A DNA stretch of 64,000 nucleotides, from the NCBI GenBank assembly GCA_041392855.1, contig JAWKLD010000001.1, positions 1,412,001-1,476,000 on the forward strand, read 5' to 3'. Positions 1 to 7,783 of this stretch are shown one piece after another; the stretch's first letter is position 1; every line of letters begins with the position of its first letter. The position numbers and the translations under genes were made by a program. Under the pieces are notes generated by a model. That model was not told the DNA's origin and searched no databases. It saw only the letters and a list, made by a program, of their open reading frames with translations. Source of the DNA: Flavipsychrobacter sp. (GTDB lineage Bacteria > Bacteroidota > Bacteroidia > Chitinophagales > Chitinophagaceae).

Positions 1-2
1 AT

Positions 3-1070
3 TATAATACAAAGACCGCCCCAGATGAGAACTATGCACGTGAACTTATGGAGCTCTTTACTTTGGGCAAAGACTACAAGCCTATATATTCTGAAAATGA
101 CATAAAGGCTGCAGCTAAAGTATTAACAGGCTGGAGGAATAACTACACTACCCTTACAAGCTATTTTAGCTCTAGTGCGCACGATACTACCAATAAGCAA
201 TTCTCTTCTTTCTTTGGCAACAAAGTGATATTTGGGAAAACAGGTACAGACGGTGCTAAAGAAACCGATGAGCTTATTGACATGATATTTCAAAAACAAG
301 AAGTTGCTCGATTTATTGTGCGCAAGCTATACCGGTACTTTGTATACTATGTTATAGATAGTAACACGGAAGCTGATATAATTACACCTCTGGCTCAAGA
401 TCTCATGTTCAACAACTTTGAGATAAAGCCAATATTAACCAAACTGTTAAAGAGTGAGCATTTCTTTGATGTACTGAGCCAAGCATGTTATATCAAAACC
501 CCGCTTGATTATGTAATGGGTACATTCAGAACCTTTGACGTAAAGTTGCCTGTAAACTTTGGCACGGAGAAGACATACAAAATACATCATTACCTAAGAT
601 ACTACACCTCTTTACTAAACATGGAACCCAATGAGCCACCAAATGTGGCAGGTTGGCCAGCATTCTATCAAACACCTGAGTATTATGAAACTTGGATAAA
701 CTCCACAACACTACCAAGAAGGCTCATATTTACAGATATGATGTTAGGGTCGGGCTTCTCGTATGGAACGGGAACTGCCATAAAAGTAGACCCAATGGAG
801 TTTGCTAAAAAATTCTATAGTCCCGGAGATCCTAACTTGCTTATAGATTACTTCTCTAGCTTATTGTTAGGTTTACCAATTTCCAGTCAAAATAAAATAG
901 CCCTTAAGCAATCCACTTTACTATCAGGACAAACATCTGATTACTATTGGACAAATGCATGGTCTGCTTATATAGGTAACCCTAATACTGCCAATACAAA
1001 TATTGTAAAATCGAGACTAAATGGCTTATTAATAGAGCTAACCCGTCTCCCTGAACATCAATTGTGTTAA
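3..1070 (+). CDS. DUF1800 family protein, 5' truncated by window edge
   Basis: This is the C-terminal 355 residues of a DUF1800 protein. The frame is open from base 3, and the residues ahead of the first ATG (position 48) read ENYARELMELFTLG across it, the hallmark DUF1800 motif, so the true start lies outside the window. DUF1800 proteins are secreted or periplasmic, of unknown biochemical role, and are nearly always encoded beside a DUF1501 protein, as here (19 bases downstream). The visible part is rich in Tyr, Asn and Thr, as in exported Bacteroidota proteins. It ends without a T9SS-type C-terminal domain, unlike its neighbour. Confident on family; the function is not known. Confidence 0.85.
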   Translation, partial: YNTKTAPDENYARELMELFTLGKDYKPIYSENDIKAAAKVLTGWRNNYTTLTSYFSSSAHDTTNKQFSSFFGNKVIFGKTGTDGAKETDELIDMIFQKQEVARFIVRKLYRYFVYYVIDSNTEADIITPLAQDLMFNNFEIKPILTKLLKSEHFFDVLSQACYIKTPLDYVMGTFRTFDVKLPVNFGTEKTYKIHHYLRYYTSLLNMEPNEPPNVAGWPAFYQTPEYYETWINSTTLPRRLIFTDMMLGSGFSYGTGTAIKVDPMEFAKKFYSPGDPNLLIDYFSSLLLGLPISSQNKIALKQSTLLSGQTSDYYWTNAWSAYIGNPNTANTNIVKSRLNGLLIELTRLPEHQLC

Positions 1071-1089
1071 TCCAACAAAACTGCCAATA

Positions 1090-2664
1090 ATGAAACGCAG
1101 AGATTTTTTAAAAATGACACAGCTGGCAGGTATGGCCTATATGATAAACGGCATGCCTATCAATACATTTGCATCCAATCCGCTATTAGACCTATTGGGT
1201 AAGCAAACCAGCGTTAACGGTCGTGTATTGATACTTATTCAGCTTAATGGTGGTAATGACGGACTAAACACAGTTATACCACTAGATAAATATAGCGAGC
1301 TTTCTAATGCGCGTAGCAACATACTTATACCGCAAAACAAGGTGCTTAGCTTGGCTAATACAACTACTACAGGCCTTCACCCTGCTATGACTGGTGTACA
1401 GGATATGTATAACAATAACTTAGTCAATATTGTTCAAGGTGTGAGCTACCCTGATCCTAACTTCTCTCACTTTCGTGCTACGGACATTTGGTTGACGGGG
1501 TCTGATTCAAAACAATACTTGAATTCAGGATGGCTTGGTCGCTACCTTGAGAAGGATTATGCTGGTTTCCCAACTGGCTACCCGAACGCTTCAATGCCAG
1601 ACCCGTTAGCGATACAAGTAGGATCAAGTACATCTCCTGCGCTACAAGGCTCTAACTATAACATGGGTATGGCTATTAATAATATTGATAGCTTTTACAA
1701 CATAGTTAATGGTACTGTAACACCTGCACCTAACACACCTGCAGGTCATGAGCTTACTTTTGTTAGATACATATCTCAACAAACACAAACGTACACAAAT
1801 GTAATAGCAAAAGCAGCACAAAAAGCCACCAACAAATCAACCAAATATCCTGTTGGTGACCGATTTGCAGAACAATTAAAGATAGTAGCCCGCCTTATAG
1901 CAGGTGGTCTAAAAACTCCAATATACGTAGTAAACCTTGGAGGCTTTGATACTCACTCACTGCAAACAGACGCAACAGATACTACTATTGGTAATCATGC
2001 CAACTTACTAGAGTCTCTATCTGAATCTATCGCTGCTTTCTTCGATGATTGTAAGATACTTGATATTGAAGAACGCGTTGCCGCCATGACGTTCTCTGAG
2101 TTTGGCAGAAGAATAAAATCAAATGCTAGCGGAGGAACAGACCATGGTGTTGCTGCTCCTGTTATGGTGTTTAGTCACCATGTCAATCCAGGTATTATTG
2201 GTAGCAGTCCTAAGCTCCCAGGCAATGCGAGTGTTTTTGACAACCTTGAAATGCAGCATGACTTTAGAGAAGTATATGCCGCGGTATTAGCTGACTGGTT
2301 CCAAGTATCTCAACAGACAATGGACGACATTCTATTAAAGAATTTCAAAGTTCAACCAGTATTCAAGAAAGTAAACAACATCGAGCAAACTACAATTGCT
2401 GGAGCTAATGACAGCTTGCACCAAAACTATCCAAATCCGTTTAGCAGACATACCACTATTGAATTTGGATCGGAAGGAGGCCTAACAACAATACAGTTGT
2501 TTGATGTAAATGGCAGAAAAGTAAAAACCATTCTACAGAAGCAAATGGAACGTGGCAAACACCAAGTAACAATAAACAGAGACAACCTACCTGCTGGAAA
2601 CTATTTCTACCGTCTTACAAACGGTAAAACTAACAGCACTAAAAAGCTTGTTATAGTAGACTAA
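1090..2664 (+). CDS. DUF1501 family secreted protein with T9SS type A sorting domain
   Basis: A 524-residue exported protein. The N-terminus begins KRRDFLK followed by a hydrophobic stretch, which resembles a twin-arginine (Tat) signal. The body (about residues 40-420) is a DUF1501/sulfatase-like alkaline-phosphatase fold, with LIQLNGGNDGLNTV near the start, GGFDTH in the middle and FSEFGRR further on. The last 85 residues (from about 440) form a type A T9SS sorting domain: NYPNPF, then LFDVNGRKV, then LPAGNYFYRL and a basic tail. The protein should therefore be sent to the cell surface. It is paired with the upstream DUF1800 gene, and the pair is presumably co-transcribed. The catalytic activity of the family is not established. 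Confidence 0.88.
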   Translation: MKRRDFLKMTQLAGMAYMINGMPINTFASNPLLDLLGKQTSVNGRVLILIQLNGGNDGLNTVIPLDKYSELSNARSNILIPQNKVLSLANTTTTGLHPAMTGVQDMYNNNLVNIVQGVSYPDPNFSHFRATDIWLTGSDSKQYLNSGWLGRYLEKDYAGFPTGYPNASMPDPLAIQVGSSTSPALQGSNYNMGMAINNIDSFYNIVNGTVTPAPNTPAGHELTFVRYISQQTQTYTNVIAKAAQKATNKSTKYPVGDRFAEQLKIVARLIAGGLKTPIYVVNLGGFDTHSLQTDATDTTIGNHANLLESLSESIAAFFDDCKILDIEERVAAMTFSEFGRRIKSNASGGTDHGVAAPVMVFSHHVNPGIIGSSPKLPGNASVFDNLEMQHDFREVYAAVLADWFQVSQQTMDDILLKNFKVQPVFKKVNNIEQTTIAGANDSLHQNYPNPFSRHTTIEFGSEGGLTTIQLFDVNGRKVKTILQKQMERGKHQVTINRDNLPAGNYFYRLTNGKTNSTKKLVIVD

Positions 2665-2692
2665 GGCTAGAGGCAGGTGTACATATTCCCAG

Positions 2693-2724
2693 AAAAGGAT
2701 ATAGCTAATAAACTATATCCTTTT
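2693..2724. terminator. Bidirectional terminator between convergent genes
   Basis: A 12-bp perfect stem (AAAAGGATATAG paired with CTATATCCTTTT, 8-base loop) followed by a T-rich run on the plus strand. It lies between the DUF1501 gene and the convergent 490-aa gene and overlaps the last codons of the latter. Confidence 0.8.
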
Positions 2725-4185
2725 CTTTTTCTTAATGTAGCCTTCCATCCATTTTTTATAATCTATATAATCAAGTGTTTCATTAGGCACCATGCTATCT
2801 TTCTTTTCAGGAAATAATACAACATAAATATCTTTGAATAATTTTTCATACTCGTACTCAGGGGCATTAGAAAGTTTTGCGAAAAACTTAAACAGCTCAT
2901 TTTCAAAAGGCTCTATGAATTTTACTTTCTTTAGAAAACGCTTAGTACTACTCACAAAGTAACGCAACACAAAAAAGTTCTTCTGTTCGAAATGCACTAT
3001 CAAATTCAGCATTCTTGCTTGCACTTGCAAGTCTTGCCTTGTACTACCAAACTTTGCATTCAATATGCTATTTAGCCACTTTAGAGCATTATCAAAATCA
3101 TGATTTAGAAATCTTATATGCGCCAACTGAAACCATAAGGACAACAGGTAATCTTTAGGGACTTTGTTTCTATTAGCTTCTATAAACTTTTCTGTCGACA
3201 CAATGAAATCTATCGTATAGTCAGACTTACCAATATTGTCTCTATATAGCTCCAGCTCTAAATTATATGTTCTTAATATCTGTTTTAACAGGCTCTTGTT
3301 CTCCGTTTTTAATTCAAGGGTACTATACACGTTTTTTGCCTTGTTAAGCAATACAAGAACTTCCTTATCCTTTTTTTGGAAGACTAGATAACTAGCTAAA
3401 TTATTAATAGTAGAAACATAAACAGAAGGATCTTCTTTTAACCTGTGTGGGTATTCTTCCAATAGTGCTATCAGGCTATACAACTGCTTTTGTGCTTTAT
3501 CTTGCCTTCGCCCTACTACCTCTTTTATATAACTAATATTGCTTGCCAGCACTTTATTTTCCAAAGTATTAGGATCTTTTGGCAACGGAAGTATTTTATA
3601 CTTCCCTCTTGGATATTGCGAGCCTATCATTTGCCAAGTATTCACTACAATATTTTGCCAATATGCATTAGACTCTTGCAACAAGGCAATTTTCTTCTCC
3701 TGTTCCTTGGCCAAGGTTATAAATGTTGGGAAATCGTGTGGCTGCAATGCTTGTCTAAGCTTTCTTTTCCAACCTATTATCTCTGTGGCTCCTGTTATCA
3801 ATTCATACTTCTCTGCCAGCCGTTCTGCTTTTACTAACTCTACCCTACATAGCTGATATAATTCTTTATGAAATAGTATCTCTGTATTACGCAATAGCTC
3901 TTTTAGCTCTGCATCTTTCGACAACCTACTATGAAAACTCCTAAGGCTACTTAATATCTGTTCTCTTAAATAGTTTTTAGTAACATGCAGCTGTTTTATA
4001 AATGCTTTATCAGCAAACAGCTTCTTTATAGCCTTTTCATCATATAGCTCTTGTTTTTCTATAGCATCAAAGAGTAATAAATAATTAGCACTGCCTTTCT
4101 GCTTTGTAGCTTCAAGTTTAAAATACCTCTTTTCAGAACGGGTGAGCGACTTTATTAATACAAAAAGCTCTTCATTTTTAACCAT
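2713..4185 (-). CDS. Conserved hypothetical helical (TPR-like) protein, 490 aa
   Basis: I do not recognise a named family. The protein has no signal peptide or membrane segment and starts MVKNEELFVLIKSLTRSEKRYFKL. It is almost entirely helical and rich in Leu, Lys and Glu, with repeated helix pairs reminiscent of TPR repeats (for example around residues 340-400). The N-terminal 90 residues, with paired basic segments and a KNYLREQILSSLR helix, look like a separate small helical domain. Proteins with this opening are, as I recall, widespread in Chitinophagaceae-like genomes, always annotated hypothetical. It is probably a soluble cytoplasmic protein. It is transcribed alone, convergent to the DUF1501 gene, and an AT-rich 160-base region upstream separates it from the VOC gene. 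Confidence 0.7.
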   Translation of the reverse strand: MVKNEELFVLIKSLTRSEKRYFKLEATKQKGSANYLLLFDAIEKQELYDEKAIKKLFADKAFIKQLHVTKNYLREQILSSLRSFHSRLSKDAELKELLRNTEILFHKELYQLCRVELVKAERLAEKYELITGATEIIGWKRKLRQALQPHDFPTFITLAKEQEKKIALLQESNAYWQNIVVNTWQMIGSQYPRGKYKILPLPKDPNTLENKVLASNISYIKEVVGRRQDKAQKQLYSLIALLEEYPHRLKEDPSVYVSTINNLASYLVFQKKDKEVLVLLNKAKNVYSTLELKTENKSLLKQILRTYNLELELYRDNIGKSDYTIDFIVSTEKFIEANRNKVPKDYLLSLWFQLAHIRFLNHDFDNALKWLNSILNAKFGSTRQDLQVQARMLNLIVHFEQKNFFVLRYFVSSTKRFLKKVKFIEPFENELFKFFAKLSNAPEYEYEKLFKDIYVVLFPEKKDSMVPNETLDYIDYKKWMEGYIKKKKRI

Positions 4186-4302
4186 TAGAAATATATAAAT
4201 TTCTATATAAAAGTACTTAAAACAGTATATAAATTAAAAAATACAGATTTTAGAAACCTACGTTTTTAAGCATTTTTAGGTTTTTTATTAATACCATATC
4301 AA

Positions 4303-4310
4303 TATGTTTG
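4303..4310 (+). promoter_or_regulatory. Bacteroidota -7 element (TATGTTTG) of the VOC gene
   Basis: TATGTTTG matches the Bacteroidota sigma-ABfr -7 consensus TAnnTTTG and sits 37 bases before the VOC-protein start. No good -33 TTG is visible at the usual spacing, so the call is moderate. Confidence 0.45.
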
Positions 4311-4347
4311 CATTATAGATAATCACTAAATAAAAAAAACAATTACT

Positions 4348-4713
4348 ATGTCAAACGCAATCAACTGGTTCGAACTACCTGCAGTAAATTTAGAGCGTGC
4401 TATCAAATTCTATTCTGCAGTTTTGAACATCGAAATGCAAAAAATGGAAATGAATGGTGACACTTTAGCTTTCTTCCCTACAAAAGACAATGGTGTTGGA
4501 GGATGTTTACTACAATCTGAAAATGCTAAACCAAGTAAAGACGGGGCTCTTGTATATCTTAACGGAGGCGAGGACCTTAGTACGCCACTTTCAAAAATAG
4601 AGAGTGCTGGAGGAACAGTTATAATGCCTAAAACAGCAATAGGTGAAAATGGCTTTATTGCAATGTTCAATGATACCGAAGGCAACAAAGTAGCCCTTCA
4701 CTCAATGAGTTAA
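4348..4713 (+). CDS. VOC family protein (glyoxalase/bleomycin-resistance fold)
   Basis: A compact 121-residue single VOC-domain protein. It opens INWFELPAVNLERAIKFYSAVL, the typical first beta-alpha unit, and ends GFIAMFNDTEGNKVALHS, the typical last strand with a metal-position Glu. Two such domains normally pair to form a divalent-metal site, so this should act as a homodimer. Members include glyoxalases, dioxygenases and antibiotic-binding proteins; the substrate cannot be deduced. The protein is cytoplasmic. A strong terminator follows immediately, so it is probably monocistronic. Confidence 0.85.
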   Translation: MSNAINWFELPAVNLERAIKFYSAVLNIEMQKMEMNGDTLAFFPTKDNGVGGCLLQSENAKPSKDGALVYLNGGEDLSTPLSKIESAGGTVIMPKTAIGENGFIAMFNDTEGNKVALHSMS

Positions 4714-4721
4714 TTTTATTT

Positions 4722-4755
4722 AAAGGAGGGAGTTACAACCCTCCTTTATTATTTT
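4722..4755 (+). terminator. Rho-independent terminator after the VOC gene
   Basis: AAAGGAGGG pairs with CCCTCCTTT across an 8-base loop and is followed by ATTATTTTT on the plus strand. It lies directly between the VOC stop codon and the MmcQ start. Confidence 0.8.
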
Positions 4756-4761
4756 TGAAAT

Positions 4762-5151
4762 ATGACCTTTGAATCATTTAGAACATATTGCCTTTCCAAA
4801 CCTGCCACTACAGAGGATTACCCTTTTGACGGCACCTCGGCTTGGATAAAAGTAGCAGGCAAACTATTTGCCTTAGCCAATGTAATGGAAATGAAAATGG
4901 GCAAAGAAGAAATCCCTCCTTTTCATTTCATCAATCTAAAATGTGACCCAGAACGTGCGGTAGAACTTAGAGAGGAATACGAAGCCATACAACCGGGATG
5001 GCACATGAATAAAAAACATTGGAATTCTGTTTATCTCAACCATGGACTAAGAGATAGCTTCATAAAAGAACTCATAGATCATTCTTACAATATTGTTGTA
5101 GCGAGCTTACCTAAAAAAACTCGAGAAGAGTTGCAAAAGAATTTAAAATGA
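4762..5151 (+). CDS. MmcQ/YjbR family protein
   Basis: A 129-residue cytoplasmic protein of the MmcQ/YjbR fold. Diagnostic segments are LSKPATTEDYPFDGTSAWIKVAGKLFA at the N-terminus, the central INLKCDPERAVELREEYEAIQPGWHMNKKHWNSV block and the C-terminal helix DHSYNIVVASLPKKTREEL. The family is often described as DNA-binding-like (double-wing), but no physiological role is firmly established. Its stop codon overlaps the next start by four bases (ATGA), so it is translationally coupled to the TfoX-like gene. Confidence 0.85.
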   Translation: MTFESFRTYCLSKPATTEDYPFDGTSAWIKVAGKLFALANVMEMKMGKEEIPPFHFINLKCDPERAVELREEYEAIQPGWHMNKKHWNSVYLNHGLRDSFIKELIDHSYNIVVASLPKKTREELQKNLK

Positions 5152-5474
5152 ACAAAGCTGAATCTTTATTCATGAGCCTTGTGAATAAACACTCTATGGC
5201 TGACCCTGATGTACATTTGGGCAAAATGATGAGTGCTCCTGGACTTAAGTACAAGGATAAGGTCTTTGCTTTCTACACTAAAGAAGATGCTATGGGGTTT
5301 CGACTGGGAGAAAACTTTGACCCAAAAAAAGTAAGACTAAACAAATATAGACCTCTAAGTCCTTTTAAAAAGAAACCGCCGCTAAAGGGATGGTATATTG
5401 TAGATAAAGAAGAAAGTAATACTTGGGAATATTTAACAGAACTATCGTTAACTTTCACTAAAACATTGAAGTAA
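5148..5474 (+). CDS. Small TfoX/YjbR-superfamily-like protein
   Basis: A 108-residue cytoplasmic protein of no certain family. The middle part (MMSAPGLKYKDKVFAFYTKEDAMGFRLG, then a basic FKKKPPLKGWYIV segment) resembles the N-terminal domain of TfoX: a glycine-containing strand, a 'KVFAF' core strand and a late aromatic strand. It overlaps the MmcQ stop by four bases and ends one base before the DUF2461 start, so the three genes form one operon. Two proteins of a related fold side by side suggest a shared, unknown process. The family call is tentative. Confidence 0.65.
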   Translation: MNKAESLFMSLVNKHSMADPDVHLGKMMSAPGLKYKDKVFAFYTKEDAMGFRLGENFDPKKVRLNKYRPLSPFKKKPPLKGWYIVDKEESNTWEYLTELSLTFTKTLK

Positions 5475-5475
5475 T

Positions 5476-6141
5476 ATGTCAACAATAAGCAATACCACTT
5501 TTAAGTTCTTGAAAGACCTAAAGAACAACAATAACAGAGAATGGTTTAACGACAATAAAAAACGCTACGAAGATGCTAAGGGAGAGTTTGAAGAATTTAT
5601 AAGTGAGCTGATAAAAAAGATTGCCAAATTTGACGCTCCTATAGGTGAGCTAACACCTAAGAAAACCATCTTCCGTATATATAGAGATGTGCGCTTTTCT
5701 GCAAATAAAGACCCTTATAAAATTAACATGGGGGCTCATTTATCCAGTAGCCCAAGTAAAATACACGATCGTGCAGGCTACTACATACAAATACAACCCG
5801 GCAACAGTTTCTTAGCTGGAGGCGCCTACCTCCCCCCTAGCCCTTGGATCGGGAACATACGCCAGGAGATAGACTACAACACTAAAGAGTTTAAAAAGAT
5901 CATCAATAGCGCTAGTTTCAAAAAATATTTTGGAGAGATAAGAGGAGAGCAATTAAAAACAGCCCCTAAAGGCTACCCAAAAGATCATCCTGAAATAGAC
6001 TTGCTACGCTATAAGAGCTATCTTGCATCAAATGAATGCCCTGACAAGCTAGTGACGTCTCCGGATTTCTTAAACCATTCGGCAACGGTATTTAAAGCAA
6101 TGAAACCTTTTGATGATTTCTTGAACCGTGCCGCAGAATAA
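5476..6141 (+). CDS. DUF2461 domain-containing protein
   Basis: A 221-residue cytoplasmic protein matching DUF2461 (TIGR02453) from end to end. It has FLKDLKNNNNREWFNDNKKRYEDAK at the start, FRIYRDVRFSANKDPYKIN in the middle and GGAYLPPSPWIGNIRQEID later. The family is found widely in bacteria and fungi and has no known activity. It is the last gene of the MmcQ - TfoX-like - DUF2461 operon, followed by a strong terminator. Confidence 0.88.
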   Translation: MSTISNTTFKFLKDLKNNNNREWFNDNKKRYEDAKGEFEEFISELIKKIAKFDAPIGELTPKKTIFRIYRDVRFSANKDPYKINMGAHLSSSPSKIHDRAGYYIQIQPGNSFLAGGAYLPPSPWIGNIRQEIDYNTKEFKKIINSASFKKYFGEIRGEQLKTAPKGYPKDHPEIDLLRYKSYLASNECPDKLVTSPDFLNHSATVFKAMKPFDDFLNRAAE

Positions 6142-6165
6142 AATAATCCAATATCCATTATACAA

Positions 6166-6192
6166 CAAAGGCTACTCAATGAGTAGCCTTTG
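6166..6192. terminator. Bidirectional terminator between DUF2461 and lpdA
   Basis: A long inverted repeat, CAAAGGCTACTCA against TGAGTAGCCTTTG, with almost no loop. It lies between convergent genes and can serve both. Confidence 0.75.
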
Positions 6193-6214
6193 TCTATTTC
6201 AGTTCTTATAATTC

Positions 6215-7621
6215 TTATAAGTGTATTGCTTCACCAAGTGCTACCTCAATAGCATCTTTTACTGCTTCACTCATTGTTGGGTGAGGGAAGATAGTATCGA
6301 TCTGCTCATGATAAGTAGTCTCTAACTTACGGCTAGAAACAGTTTGCGCAATGATCTCAGTTACATTAGCACCTATCATATGCGTACCTAGCCACTCACC
6401 ATATTTAGCATCAAAGATCACTTTTACAAAACCTTCAGGTGCACCTGCAGCACTTGCTTTACCCGATGCAGAGAATGGGAACTTACCTACTTTTATTTCA
6501 AGACCTGCATCTTTAGCTTGCTTCTCTGTCATACCTACAGAAGCAATTTCTGGAGAACAATAAGTACAACCCGGTACGTTGTTATAATCTAATACTTCAG
6601 GAACATGGTTGAATTTACCTTCCTTGTTCGCAATAGCCTCGATACAGATAACTGCCTCTTTCATAGCCACGTGAGCCAATGCCTGACCAGGAACGATATC
6701 ACCAATAGCATAAACACCATCTACATTTGTTTTGTAGTAGTCATCCACCATTACTTTACCTTTCTCAGTTTTAACGCCTGCTTCTTCTAAACCAATATTC
6801 TCAATATTCGCTGCAACACCTACCGCACTAAGTACAACATCAGCTTCCAATATCTCTTCACCTTTAGCTGTCTTAACTGTTGCTTTCACTGTTTTACCGC
6901 TAATATCTACTTTCTCTACAGAAGAGTTGGTCATAATATTAATACCCTTCTTCTTGTATTGTTTAGCCAATTCTCTAGAGATATCCTCATCTTCTACCGG
7001 CACTATCTTAGGCATAAACTCTACGATAGTAACATCAGTACCTACACTATTGTAGTAATAAGCAAACTCAACACCTATAGCTCCTGAACCAACAACGATC
7101 ATTGATTTAGGTTGAGTAGGCAATGTCATAGCCTCACGATAACCAATTACTTTCTTACCATCTATCGGTAAGTTTGGTAATTGACGTGCGCGACCACCTG
7201 TAGCCAAAACAATATGCTTAGCAGCATATGCTGTAGCCTTACCGTCAGTACCCGTTACTACAACTTCCTTTTTACCATTTATTTTACCAAAACCGTTGAT
7301 AACATCGATCTTGTTCTTCTTCATAAGGAACTGGATACCCTTACTCATTTTATCTGCAACACCACGACTACGTTGAATCATTGCTGCAAAATCAGCTTTT
7401 GCATCGCCTACAGTAATACCATAGTCTTGCGCATGGCTGATATATTCTAAAACTTGAGCAGACTTCAATAATGCTTTAGTTGGAATACAACCCCAGTTAA
7501 GGCATATACCACCTAAATTTTCGCGCTCTACAATAGCTGTTTTATAACCTAGTTGAGACGCACGGATAGCCGCTACATATCCTCCGGGGCCACTACCAAT
7601 TACGATAACATCATATGCCAT
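6215..7621 (-). CDS. lpdA: Dihydrolipoyl dehydrogenase (E3)
   Basis: This FAD-dependent pyridine-nucleotide-disulfide oxidoreductase reoxidises dihydrolipoamide in the pyruvate and 2-oxoglutarate dehydrogenase complexes and the glycine cleavage system. The 468-residue form begins MAYDVIVIGSGPGGYVAA, with the FAD GxGxxG site. The redox disulfide GGICLNWGCIPTK uses Cys40 and Cys45. A second Rossmann motif (VVGSGAIGVEFAYYY) binds NAD, and the C-terminus carries the catalytic His-Glu in HPTMSEAV. The frame stays open 40 codons further upstream, but that extension runs into the neighbouring terminator and has no homology, so the start at 7621 is preferred. No E1/E2 genes are adjacent. Confidence 0.95.
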   Translation of the reverse strand: MAYDVIVIGSGPGGYVAAIRASQLGYKTAIVERENLGGICLNWGCIPTKALLKSAQVLEYISHAQDYGITVGDAKADFAAMIQRSRGVADKMSKGIQFLMKKNKIDVINGFGKINGKKEVVVTGTDGKATAYAAKHIVLATGGRARQLPNLPIDGKKVIGYREAMTLPTQPKSMIVVGSGAIGVEFAYYYNSVGTDVTIVEFMPKIVPVEDEDISRELAKQYKKKGINIMTNSSVEKVDISGKTVKATVKTAKGEEILEADVVLSAVGVAANIENIGLEEAGVKTEKGKVMVDDYYKTNVDGVYAIGDIVPGQALAHVAMKEAVICIEAIANKEGKFNHVPEVLDYNNVPGCTYCSPEIASVGMTEKQAKDAGLEIKVGKFPFSASGKASAAGAPEGFVKVIFDAKYGEWLGTHMIGANVTEIIAQTVSSRKLETTYHEQIDTIFPHPTMSEAVKDAIEVALGEAIHL

Positions 7622-7724
7622 AGTAAGTATAAATTTTGTTGTTAGATTAACTGTTGAAATACAGCTTGCAAATGTAGCCAATTTATCGAATAGATTATAA
7701 TATAGCCTCCTTAGATAATAGACA

Positions 7725-7758
7725 AATAAAAGCCCCCGCATATGCAGGGGCTTTTATT
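7725..7758 (-). terminator. Terminator of the amino-acid permease gene
   Basis: AATAAAAGCCCC and GGGGCTTTTATT form a near-perfect palindrome with a short internal GCATATGC. It sits 25 bases beyond the permease stop on the minus strand, ahead of lpdA. Confidence 0.85.
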
Positions 7759-7783
7759 AAAACATATTAGATATCTTCTACTC

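Noticed and set aside
7622..7741. 40-codon N-terminal extension of dihydrolipoyl dehydrogenase
   Set aside because: It overlaps the permease terminator and has no family resemblance; the ATG at 7621 gives the standard N-terminus.
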